DNA from: JBBTIS01 sp038059855
GTDB lineage: Bacteria > Elusimicrobiota > Elusimicrobia > JACQPE01
Assembly (NCBI GenBank): GCA_964357255.1
Contig: CAYHKQ010000042.1
Location: 1-22,317, forward strand
DNA length: 22,317 bases
Direction: 5' to 3'
Part shown: positions 1 through 7,302 of the stretch, piece by piece
How positions within the stretch are numbered: the stretch's first letter is position 1
How the letters are laid out: each line of letters starts with the position of its first letter
Program-made: the position numbers and the translations under genes
The notes under the pieces: generated by a model
What the model saw: only the letters and a program-made list of their open reading frames with translations
Database searches by the model: none
What the model was told of the DNA's origin: nothing

Positions 1-3000
1 TCCAGGGTTGTTTCGCCTTCTCCTATCCCCAGGGCCTGAATGTAGGGGATAAATTCGGCCATGGCCTTGGTCCGATAGAACGCGGCCTCGACTCCGGACG
101 TCGCGTCAATGGCGGCCAAAGAGGCGGTGACGCTACTGATGTAGAAATTATTTAAGCCCATCACGCCTTTTAATGAAAGGTTTGATTGAGGAGGCGTGGC
201 ATCGAATATGAAGTGGGCAGGGTAGAGATTTTCTTCCTGGACGCCCTGGGAATCTTTGGCACGGGAAACCGCCGAGTAGAGGCCGTCGTTTAAGGTTGCG
301 CTCTCTAGCGCCAAGGTCCAGGTTTCCTTGCCAAGGGCCGTGAGCCAGTTTATTCCTCCCCATCCGCCGCTGGTCCAGATGCTTGGCGTTGAGCTTGAGC
401 TTTGAATTTGAATTTCTACCAGGGAGATTGCCGTGCCCTTGCCTTGGGCGGTTCCGGAGATGGCAGGCAGGGTTTTGACGACGCCGTTTTCCAGGGGCCA
501 GAGAATTTTGGAGACGGGCGCGATACTGCTGAAGATGAAGGCGCGTTTGGCCCGGCTCATGCTCACGGACACTGCACCCTCGGAGTTTTTCGTTGTCTTG
601 ACGGCTTGGAGATAATAGGTGGCTCCCAGTTTAAGCGTGGCCGTGGCCATGCCGATGTCGAGAGGATTAATCACGGCGCTCGATCCCGTGAAATTTTCAA
701 TAGTTTTTTCCGCCACCGGGCCCGAGGATGGTTGGTTAAAAAATTTAAAGTTCATGCGTCCGCTTTGGTTCTCGAGAGGTCCGGTCCACGCGGCAATCGG
801 GGGAGCGCCTTTGACCCAGGCAATATCGAGCGGCCCGGCCTGGACCAGGCTTTTGCTCACGGTGGGGTCCCCCAGCGAGCCGTTGATGCTTACGGACACG
901 ACATAGGCCTTGCTAACGCCTATGGGCCAGTCCATTGAGGAGCGGCGGCGAGCGTACGTTAAACGCCCTTTCGCGTCTTTTGTGACGCGAATGGTTTCAG
1001 CGGGAGCGTTTTCCTCCAGCGTTCCTGAAAATCCAACCGGGATTTCCCGCGCGAGCCGCCAGGCTGTGGCGCCGGGATCGAGGCAATAGACGCGGTAGGA
1101 TCCAATCAGCGCCGTATCTTCAAGGGCTTGCCAGCTCAAATTCATTTCAAGCTCGTCCTTGTCGGTCCAATTCCAGGCTGAGGTGAAATTTTGCGGCGAG
1201 GGCGGCTTGGTGGAACTGATGAAGAATTTTGTCGTCATCGTGGACCAGTTATAGGCCTTATCAATGGCGTATGTTAGAACCTCGTAATGATGCCCCGGAA
1301 TCCACGCCGGCGTCTCCAGGGTCCAGGCGTTTCCCGTGAGCGCGGGTTTGATGTAGGCGTAATGGGATTGCCAATTGCTTCCGCTCCAGATTTGGGAGTT
1401 GTCGAGATCCTTGATGATGAAATACATGTACCAGAGACCGGCCAAATTATCCGTGATGTTGCCGGACAATGAGATTTGATTGTAATAGGTGGCGCCGTTT
1501 TTTGGGAGATCAAAAGTGACGTTCGGCCCGTTATTGTCCGCTGTAAAGGAAACGCTTGGGACCGGGTTTTGAACATTTTCGGAACTGTCTATGGCCCGGA
1601 CTTTGAGTTCGTAGGATTTTGCGCTCTCAAGGGTCACGGTCGAGATGCTATGTTGCCAATAACCGTAAAAGCTGTCATAGGCGGAAGTGATGGATTTGAT
1701 GGTTTGCGCGTTAAACCAGTTCGCCGAGGCTTGCCATCCCGATGGCCCCCAAGACAATCCGCCGGAGTTTTCTTTGATGGACATTTGGATTTTTGCCACG
1801 TCTTGGGGCTGGAAATTTCCGCCTAGAGGCGTGTTTTTGCCGATGATCTGATTGGGCATGGGCGTGCCGATGGTCGCGGTGGGCAGGGTTACGTCGTAAA
1901 CGCTAAATGCATTAGGCGCGGCCAGGGAGCCGGGGGTCTGCCCGGTGGGGGGGTAATTGCCGGCCTCATCCGTTGCGTCAATGAAGTAGTTGACTTTTTT
2001 GGTTTTTAAGCTTTGCAAATAGTAACCTGGAATCAACGCTCGGAATTTTGCGTTTCCGAGCGCGAACATCGGGATGGTGTAGTATTTTGACGTTCCATCC
2101 TGCCAGAAGGTGAGTCCCGCGATGGCGACTGAGGCATTGTCCGTGATTTTGGCTTCGATGATTAAATTTTTATTGTCCGCCACGGTCGCGGCCATTGGCG
2201 TATGGCTTATGTGGGGCGGCTCAAGATCGGATTTGACCAGAAATTGATCCGCTTGGGCGTCGGCATAAACTCCGGTATGCGCTGGATTGGCCCGGAACAT
2301 GGGCCAGGGGCGCGAGAAGGGCGGCACATTGGACAGCGTGTCCTTGACGCTCCAGAACCGGTCGCCTCTCATGCTATTGATGTCGCCGAAGCGGTCCTGG
2401 AAGAAAATTTCAAGTTTTCCATCGCCGTCAACATCGCCCACAACGGGCGAGGAAACCGATGTGTAAGAACCCTTGAAGGAATCAAGGAAGGCGCCATTGT
2501 CGCCTTGAAGGAGCGTGAGATATCCCGCGAAGGTGATGATATAGACGTCGAGGCGTGGTCCAGGGCCGCGCGCGGCAAGGGCCGGGGAACTGTAAATCGG
2601 GGAACCTAAATCCCTGCTCCATTTGAGCGAGCCATCGCTGTTGAGACAGTAGACTTTGCCGTCCCCTGAGCCGAACACGATTTCCGGTTTGCCGTCGCCG
2701 TCCGTGTCGCCGATAGCCGGGGAGGAAATAATAGAGCCGCCGGTGGCGAAACTCCAGCGCGTTGCCCCTGTGGCGCCGTCTAAGGCCAGGAGCGTTCCGC
2801 TGGAAATCCATGGGGTTCCAATGATGACTTCCCGGCGCCCATCGCCGTTTAAATCAGCCAGCGCGGCCGAGGCGCGCAGGGACTCGCCGGCGTTGACTTT
2901 CCATTTAAAGGCCCCGGTGCTAGCGCCCAGGCAATAAAGATAGCCGTCATCCGAGCCGATCAACACTTCCTTAGCGCCGTCGCCGTCCGTGTCGCCAATG

Positions 3001-3653
3001 GCCGCGGTGGACCAGATGGGTCCGCGCGTGACAAAACGCCAGGCGATTTGGCCGGTGGCGCCGCGAAAACTCTTGACGGAATAATCAAACGATCCGGCGA
3101 AAACCCGCCATTCGTTATTGCCCATGCGAGCCGTGGCCGGCGTGGACAGGACATGGCCGTTATAAGGGTTGGCCCAGACCCATTGAGAGAAAGGATGGAT
3201 GGCCTGAACCTCGTTGCCGGACGTGGTGCCCCCGATGATTTCGGATGTTCCGTCGCCGTTTAAGTCCGCGAGATTGATTGAGGAGTGAGCCTCGTCGTTT
3301 TCAGTGTCTTTCCACCAGATGACGTCCCCTTTGGAGGAAAACAAGAACCATCGGCCGAGCGGCCCGTCGGATGTGGTATCGCCTAAGGGATGGTATTCTT
3401 CATTGCCCGTGGCGACTTCCAGGCCCGGGTAATCCGGCCGCAATTCGCCGATCGCCGCGGATGGCCCGGGAATCATGCGGTAGTCGCCGCCGAAGACGAT
3501 TTTGAATTGGTAGTTCCAGTTATTGACAAGGATATTGTTGTAGGTGGCGCCGGTGGAGACGAGCGCTAAAAGGGGGGAGCGGTTGGGCAGATAAGCGCTT
3601 AGGCAGATCAGTGAAATAAGGAAATTCCTTAAAACACTCGACCGCTTATTCAT
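1..3653 (-). CDS. Giant secreted FG-GAP/PQQ-like beta-propeller protein with Ig/Fn3-like domains, C-terminus outside window
   Basis: The reading frame is open from ATG at 3653 to the left edge, giving about 1217 residues without a stop. The N-terminus (MNKRSSVLRNFLISLICLS) is a signal peptide. Residues ~100-420 form a propeller: five calcium-loop motifs of the FG-GAP/VCBS type are visible (DLNGDG ~130, GDTDGDG ~218, DLNGDG ~264, GDTDGDG ~313, GDVDGDG ~405), alternating with PQQ-like blades such as DGYLYCLGASTGAFKW. From ~475 onward come beta-sandwich segments: an Ig-like domain (~475-560), further Ig-like units (~570-800), a fibronectin-III-like unit (~815-870) and more Ig-like units to the cut. 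The role is probably surface adhesion, binding or secreted-matrix structure; no catalytic motif is seen. It is last in a riboswitch-led operon and its ATG overlaps the upstream stop (ATGA). The C-terminus, where a sorting domain would lie, is missing. Confidence 0.85.
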   Translation of the reverse strand, partial: MNKRSSVLRNFLISLICLSAYLPNRSPLLALVSTGATYNNILVNNWNYQFKIVFGGDYRMIPGPSAAIGELRPDYPGLEVATGNEEYHPLGDTTSDGPLGRWFLFSSKGDVIWWKDTENDEAHSSINLADLNGDGTSEIIGGTTSGNEVQAIHPFSQWVWANPYNGHVLSTPATARMGNNEWRVFAGSFDYSVKSFRGATGQIAWRFVTRGPIWSTAAIGDTDGDGAKEVLIGSDDGYLYCLGASTGAFKWKVNAGESLRASAALADLNGDGRREVIIGTPWISSGTLLALDGATGATRWSFATGGSIISSPAIGDTDGDGKPEIVFGSGDGKVYCLNSDGSLKWSRDLGSPIYSSPALAARGPGPRLDVYIITFAGYLTLLQGDNGAFLDSFKGSYTSVSSPVVGDVDGDGKLEIFFQDRFGDINSMRGDRFWSVKDTLSNVPPFSRPWPMFRANPAHTGVYADAQADQFLVKSDLEPPHISHTPMAATVADNKNLIIEAKITDNASVAIAGLTFWQDGTSKYYTIPMFALGNAKFRALIPGYYLQSLKTKKVNYFIDATDEAGNYPPTGQTPGSLAAPNAFSVYDVTLPTATIGTPMPNQIIGKNTPLGGNFQPQDVAKIQMSIKENSGGLSWGPSGWQASANWFNAQTIKSITSAYDSFYGYWQHSISTVTLESAKSYELKVRAIDSSENVQNPVPSVSFTADNNGPNVTFDLPKNGATYYNQISLSGNITDNLAGLWYMYFIIKDLDNSQIWSGSNWQSHYAYIKPALTGNAWTLETPAWIPGHHYEVLTYAIDKAYNWSTMTTKFFISSTKPPSPQNFTSAWNWTDKDELEMNLSWQALEDTALIGSYRVYCLDPGATAWRLAREIPVGFSGTLEENAPAETIRVTKDAKGRLTYARRRSSMDWPIGVSKAYVVSVSINGSLGDPTVSKSLVQAGPLDIAWVKGAPPIAAWTGPLENQSGRMNFKFFNQPSSGPVAEKTIENFTGSSAVINPLDIGMATATLKLGATYYLQAVKTTKNSEGAVSVSMSRAKRAFIFSSIAPVSKILWPLENGVVKTLPAISGTAQGKGTAISLVEIQIQSSSSTPSIWTSGGWGGINWLTALGKETWTLALESATLNDGLYSAVSRAKDSQGVQEENLYPAHFIFDATPPQSNLSLKGVMGLNNFYISSVTASLAAIDATSGVEAAFYRTKAMAEFIPYIQALGIGEGETTL

Positions 3654-4228
3654 AGTTTTTGCCCTTGTTTTTCCGGTCCGTTTTTTTTGTTTTGATCGGG
3701 TTGGGGCGAGCGCAGGAGCTTGTCCTTGCTCATGCGGTCAATTTCGAGTTCGAGTTTATGCTCTTTAAAAAATCGCCTTTCTTTTCTTGTGCCTCGGTCG
3801 TTAAGGCCGGGGATGCTATCCTCGATCAATTCCTCAAGAGCGTGAATGGCCGGGTCCGCGTCGCCATGATATTCGGCTTCTTCTTGCGGCGAAGCCTCGG
3901 CTTGCATGGCATCGAGGAGATCGAGGGCCGGGGTCGCGGCCTTGGACTTGTCCGTTTCGATTTTGCCGCCTTGATTTTCGACCCAAAGCTCTAAAGAGCC
4001 GTTCGCGGGCGCTCCAACCGCGGTCGCGCCGGCTGGGCTTTCTTGGGGCGAAGCGCCGGCCGGCATGATGTCTTTTTCCTGCGGGACCGTGACTTGTGGA
4101 GGGTTTTGAGCGGCTATTGGCGCGGACTCATCAAGAGCCACAACGTCCGGGCGCAGCCCAATCAACGTGAGCGATCCCAAGAAAAGAAAAAAATTTGTTT
4201 TTCGTCCTCGATTTTCAGTTTTTTCCAT
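3650..4228 (-). CDS. Exported low-complexity hypothetical protein, 192 aa
   Basis: I do not recognise this family. Residues ~10-25 are a hydrophobic stretch after a basic start (KTENRGRKTN), consistent with a signal peptide or membrane anchor. The middle is rich in Pro, Ala, Gln and Glu (~30-130), so probably an extended linker. The last ~60 residues are highly charged and probably helical (RKERRFFKEHKLELEIDRM). A good ribosome-binding site (GGGGAG) lies just upstream of ATG 4228. The gene begins 14 bases after the barrel gene's stop and its own TGA overlaps the next start, so the three genes are probably co-translated. It may be a periplasmic chaperone, linker or assembly factor for its two neighbours; that is inference from position only. 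Confidence 0.7.
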   Translation of the reverse strand: MEKTENRGRKTNFFLFLGSLTLIGLRPDVVALDESAPIAAQNPPQVTVPQEKDIMPAGASPQESPAGATAVGAPANGSLELWVENQGGKIETDKSKAATPALDLLDAMQAEASPQEEAEYHGDADPAIHALEELIEDSIPGLNDRGTRKERRFFKEHKLELEIDRMSKDKLLRSPQPDQNKKNGPEKQGQKL

Positions 4229-4242
4229 TGTGTCATTCTCCC

Positions 4243-5226
4243 CTAAAATTTAATCGTCAAATTCATTCGATGCGCATTGCCAAGAAGTCCGAACGGTTGA
4301 AACGAGTAATCCAAGCCGATAGCGCCGAGCGCTAAGCCGAATCCGGCTCCGAGTCCGCCTAAGGCCGAAGCTCCCGCGCTTTCTAATCCGTGATAGCCCA
4401 GGCGCAGGGCCAAGGGACGGCCGGAGGATTCTCCTGCGGCCGGCGCGAGTTCTACGCCAGCCGCCAGTTCGTGGGATTTTTCGCCGGGCCTCATTTTGTA
4501 ATCCGCGGCGAGGCGGATGCCGCCGAGATTGAAACCCGCTCCCAGGGCGTAAGTGAGCGGCAGTTTTGAGACCTCGTTGATGAATCGCAGGCCCGGTCCC
4601 GCGTTTTGAATGGCCGCGCCAAACGTCAGTTTTTTGTTGGCCGCCAGCATAATTCCAAAATCGCCGAAGTAGGTGGCGGCCTTGTAGCCAGCGAGGGACT
4701 CTTGAAAATAGGAAAGTTTGAATCCGGCGAGAATTCTCGGATGAATTTGCCGGGCCATGCCCAGGCTAACGGCCAAGTCGCCGGCTGAAAAGTCATCGCT
4801 CAGTCGTCCCGCGCTGTCGCGTCCCGTGAATTGTCCCATGTCCATGCGGTAGAAGCTTAACCCCAGAACGCCGGCTTTGCTAGGAAGAGCCAGCGCGGCA
4901 AATTGCATTTGAGAGCCCTCAAGCCATTCGCTGTGCATTAAGGAAAGCATGGGCCGTTTTATTCGGGCCAAGCCGGAGGGATTGTACGCGAGGGCCAGCG
5001 GGTCATTGGCCAGGGCCGTGTAGGCGCCGCCCAGGGCCGAGGGCCGGGCGCCGATGCCGGCTAAAAGGGATTCAGCGCCATTGGTTCCGGCGGCATACAG
5101 GGGCAAGGTGAATGAGGCAATAAAAGAAAGAAGAGAAGATAACCCGGCTAGAAACCGGGACTTCGTCCCTTCCTTAAAGTACGAAACGCTCGTTTCGTTT
5201 TGTGACCGTCTATTACCTAGGCTCAT
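4243..5226 (-). CDS. PorV/PorQ-like outer-membrane beta-barrel protein, 327 aa
   Basis: After a signal peptide (hydrophobic residues ~24-45, ending LPLYAAG) the mature protein starts with the pattern ESLLAGIGARPSALGGAY, then a TALANDPLALAYNPSGLA stretch typical of the PorV/PorQ (UPF0164, FadL-like) barrels. Alternating Gly/aromatic beta strands follow, ending in the usual barrel terminus with a final Phe (NLTIKF). In type IX secretion PorV shuttles cargo at the outer membrane; in other phyla the family is mostly uncharacterised. I chose ATG 5226 because the longer frame, from a TTG at 5364, runs through the riboswitch aptamer and lacks a signal peptide at its start. No strong Shine-Dalgarno precedes ATG 5226, which fits riboswitch-controlled or coupled initiation. 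Downstream genes encode exported proteins that may use or decorate this barrel. Confidence 0.85.
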   Translation of the reverse strand: MSLGNRRSQNETSVSYFKEGTKSRFLAGLSSLLSFIASFTLPLYAAGTNGAESLLAGIGARPSALGGAYTALANDPLALAYNPSGLARIKRPMLSLMHSEWLEGSQMQFAALALPSKAGVLGLSFYRMDMGQFTGRDSAGRLSDDFSAGDLAVSLGMARQIHPRILAGFKLSYFQESLAGYKAATYFGDFGIMLAANKKLTFGAAIQNAGPGLRFINEVSKLPLTYALGAGFNLGGIRLAADYKMRPGEKSHELAAGVELAPAAGESSGRPLALRLGYHGLESAGASALGGLGAGFGLALGAIGLDYSFQPFGLLGNAHRMNLTIKF

Positions 5227-5252
5227 TGGCTTGCATTCGGTTCGTCCAAGCT
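5181..5252 (-). promoter_or_regulatory. Putative riboswitch expression platform spanning the barrel start codon
   Basis: Between the aptamer and the first codons several competing helices can be drawn. GCTTG/CAAGC ends two bases before ATG 5226. TTGG/CCAA plus GGC/GCC would bury the ATG and would use the GGC that also forms the 3' strand of P1, so the two folds exclude each other. A perfect 8-bp hairpin, ACGAAACG/CGTTTCGT (5181-5198), lies within codons ~10-15. No strong terminator with a U-run sits before the gene, so translational control seems likelier. This is a hand fold and inference only. Confidence 0.4.
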
Positions 5253-5389
5253 CGCCATCGGCAGCCAGGCTACCCGAGCGTTTACACCGGCCGCTTTGTG
5301 GGGAGTCCAAAGCGGACTGGAGTTTTGTCTGTCGGGCCCTTGGCTTCGCGCCCCTGCCTTTCAAAGATCAGGTTTGCCGTTTCGTGGCG
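5253..5389 (-). promoter_or_regulatory. GEMM-I (cyclic di-GMP-I class) riboswitch aptamer
   Basis: Read on the minus strand, the leader holds the GEMM-I signatures in order: CCACG with GGCAAACC (5371-5378), GGGGCGCGAAGCC ending at 5342, GGGCCCGA opening the second arm, then GGTAGCCTGGCTGCC and CCGATGG at the 3' end (about 5255-5273). The outer stem P1 closes as CGCCA (5385-5389) with TGGCG (5253-5257). The base I align with the ligand-contacting G20 of the Vibrio Vc2 aptamer is G, favouring c-di-GMP over cGAMP. The second arm is unusually long and contains an extra 8-bp hairpin, CCGCTTTG/CAAAGCGG. The aptamer ends 26 bases before the barrel gene's ATG. A TTGACG at 5434-5439 resembles a -35 box, but I see no good -10 at the right distance. 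Confidence 0.88.
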
Positions 5390-5513
5390 GTCACTTTACG
5401 ACAACCATTAACTTTCACCCCAAAACGGGTTTGCGTCAAGGGGGGTCGGGTTGTAAAGTTGGGGGGAGGTTGTAAATTTGTCCGTATATATTTCTTACAA
5501 TGAATAGACACCG

Positions 5514-5759
5514 ATGAATGAAGAAAAGAACGGATGGATTAAAAAAATCTTGGGCGTCAACGGCCATGATGAAGAGCCTTCGCATGTGAGCGGCAACGGG
5601 GGGTTTAAAACAACGGATAAAGCTATAGCGACGGCCCTTGTTTTTGTGATTGCCTTGATTTTAATGTTGCGCTTTAAAAATCCTGAGTTGGGATTGATTC
5701 TGGGCGCCGTGGCCGTGGGCGTCACCGTCTTCATCTGGAAAAATCATAGGAGGGGCTGA
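5514..5759 (+). CDS. Small two-helix membrane protein, 81 aa
   Basis: I do not recognise a family. The first ~35 residues are polar and charged. Two hydrophobic helices follow, ~36-52 (IATALVFVIALILMLRF) and ~56-73 (ELGLILGAVAVGVTVFIW), then a short basic tail, KNHRRG. Its TGA shares one base with the ATG of the SPFH gene (TGATG), and AGGAGGGG near its end is that gene's ribosome-binding site. The pair is therefore an operon, and the protein is a candidate membrane partner of the SPFH protein. Start: ATG 5514; a second ATG at 5518 is out of frame. No clear ribosome-binding site precedes it. Confidence 0.7.
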   Translation: MNEEKNGWIKKILGVNGHDEEPSHVSGNGGFKTTDKAIATALVFVIALILMLRFKNPELGLILGAVAVGVTVFIWKNHRRG

Positions 5760-6676
5760 TGTATTTTGCAATTGCCGCCATTATTGCCGCTGTTCTTTTA
5801 ATTCTTAAAAAAGAGCAATGGCTTGACGTGAGACATGGGATTCTTTGGAATCAATTTTCGGTTTTTTTGTTTCGCTACGCGGCGATTTTATTCATACTAG
5901 CGTTGGCGGGCACGATAGCCGATGACGCTGTTGTCGTTGTGCCCGCCGGCCAGAGGGGCGTGGTTTATGACATTCTAAGGAAGGGGGTTCGTCCGGTGCC
6001 ATTGGGCGAAGGGTTTAATTTTATCACCCCTTTTGTCCAGCAAATTACATTAATGGACGTGCGCGTGCAAAAAGACACTTATGACGCCACCGCCCAGTCC
6101 AAAGATTTGCAAACCGTCCATGCCAAGGTCGCCTTAAACTTTCATCCCATTCCCAGTGAAACGCCGGCTATTTACCGTGATTTCGGTTTGGGGTATTCGG
6201 AAAAAGTGGTCAGTCCCGCTGTCCACGAAGCCTTAAAGCAGGTAACGGCGAAATTCACCGCTGAAGAGTTAATCACCAAGCGCGATGATGTCAAAAGACT
6301 GATCCGCGAAGTAGTGGAGCATCAGGTCGCGTTCGCTCATATTAAAGTGCAAGAGCTCTACATCACTGATTTCGATTTTTCGCGGTTATTTGCGGAATCC
6401 ATCGAATCCAAGCAGATTGCTGAACAGCAGGCGCTCAAGGCTAAGCGCGATCTCGATAGGATCAGGGTGGAAGCCGAGCAAAAAATAGCCACGTCTCGCG
6501 CCGAGGCCGAGGCCTTGCGGATGCAACGAGAGGCTGTTTCCCCGCAACTCATTCAACTCAGACAAGTTGAGGTTCAGAAACTGGCCGTGGACAAATGGAA
6601 CGGCCAAATGCCTCAAATCATCCTAGGCAACGGTTCCATGCCGCTGTTGGACCTAAGCTCTCTTCGATCTAAATAA
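5759..6676 (+). CDS. SPFH/prohibitin-family membrane protein, 305 aa
   Basis: This is an SPFH (Band 7) protein of the prohibitin type, which forms membrane-associated rings that organise proteases or membrane domains. Residues 1-18 and ~36-58 are hydrophobic, so there are probably two membrane segments where classical prohibitins have one. The SPFH core runs from ~60 to ~240: VPAGQRGVVYD, then GVRPVPLGEGFNFITPF and LMDVRVQKDTYDA, all typical of prohibitin. A Glu/Ala/Arg-rich coiled coil follows (~215-265), then a short tail. Length is within the family range. The ribosome-binding site AGGAGGGG precedes ATG 5759. It is translationally coupled to the small membrane protein upstream, and a terminator-like hairpin follows at 6701. 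No FtsH or NfeD-like gene is adjacent. Confidence 0.88.
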   Translation: MYFAIAAIIAAVLLILKKEQWLDVRHGILWNQFSVFLFRYAAILFILALAGTIADDAVVVVPAGQRGVVYDILRKGVRPVPLGEGFNFITPFVQQITLMDVRVQKDTYDATAQSKDLQTVHAKVALNFHPIPSETPAIYRDFGLGYSEKVVSPAVHEALKQVTAKFTAEELITKRDDVKRLIREVVEHQVAFAHIKVQELYITDFDFSRLFAESIESKQIAEQQALKAKRDLDRIRVEAEQKIATSRAEAEALRMQREAVSPQLIQLRQVEVQKLAVDKWNGQMPQIILGNGSMPLLDLSSLRSK

Positions 6677-6700
6677 CTTTTTAGGTTTAGGATTGGGAAC

Positions 6701-6740
6701 GGCAAAGAATTAACGGAACCGTTCTTCTGATTTGCCTAAT
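6701..6740 (+). terminator. Terminator-like hairpin after the SPFH gene
   Basis: GGCAAA (6701-6706) pairs with TTTGCC (6731-6736). Inside it GAA pairs with TTC and AACGG pairs with CCGTT across a two-base loop. The stem is followed by AT-rich sequence (TAATTTAATTTAA) rather than a clean U-run, so it may be an imperfect terminator or an mRNA-stabilising hairpin. Confidence 0.45.
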
Positions 6741-6766
6741 TTAATTTAAAAATTAATCAAGAAAAC

Positions 6767-7234
6767 GTGATAGATTTTCATTTTCGCACGGCCTCCAATC
6801 AAGATGGGATGGCGGTGATCGCGCTGGTTTCGCGTCTCTTACAAGAGCACGGCCTGCGCTATGATTCAATGGCCGAGGATGCCGACCTCGACGACATTGA
6901 GAAGGTTTATCTGAGATCGGGCGGCGCTTTCAAAGTGGTGGAGAACTCAAAGGGCGAAATTGTGGGCACCTTCGCGCTTTATCCGATGCAGGACAGCGCC
7001 TGCCAACTTAGGAAGATGTATCTTAGTCCAATCCTACGCGGGCAAGGCCTGGGTCTGCGCATGCTCCGGTGCGCCGTTGATGACGCCCGGGGACTGGGGT
7101 TCAAAAAAATAGTTTTGGAGACCGCCAACGTCCTAAAGAAAGCGATCCGCCTGTATACTCGGTTCGGTTTCAAACCAATGGATGGCGCGCCACACTCAAA
7201 GCGCTGTGATCAGGCGTACTTTCTGGATTTATAA
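6767..7234 (+). CDS. GNAT-family N-acetyltransferase, 155 aa
   Basis: This is a single-domain GNAT acetyltransferase that transfers an acetyl group from acetyl-CoA to an unidentified amine. The acetyl-CoA pyrophosphate-binding motif is RGQGLG (~91-96), preceded by the beta-4 strand CQLRKMYLSP and followed by a helix. The late motif AIRLYTRFGF (~133-142) is the usual beta-6/alpha-4 region. Length is typical. The start is GTG 6767, the only start giving the normal N-terminus (MIDFHFRTA); the preceding AAGAAAA is a weak ribosome-binding site. It lies alone between two divergently read operons, so context does not suggest a substrate. Confidence 0.82.
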   Translation: MIDFHFRTASNQDGMAVIALVSRLLQEHGLRYDSMAEDADLDDIEKVYLRSGGAFKVVENSKGEIVGTFALYPMQDSACQLRKMYLSPILRGQGLGLRMLRCAVDDARGLGFKKIVLETANVLKKAIRLYTRFGFKPMDGAPHSKRCDQAYFLDL

Positions 7235-7302
7235 AATTCAACGGAATGGAAGAAAATAAAATCGGCTTTCGCGAAGTCCAAATAATCGGCATGGGTGTAA
7301 TA

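Noticed and set aside
402..938. Plus-strand 178-codon open frame.
   Set aside because: It is antisense to the giant propeller gene, whose frame shows clear domain motifs; no ribosome-binding site or family resemblance.
5227..5364. N-terminal extension of the PorV-like gene to a TTG at 5364 (373 aa).
   Set aside because: The extension is the riboswitch aptamer in translation, is highly basic, and would bury the signal peptide at residue ~70.
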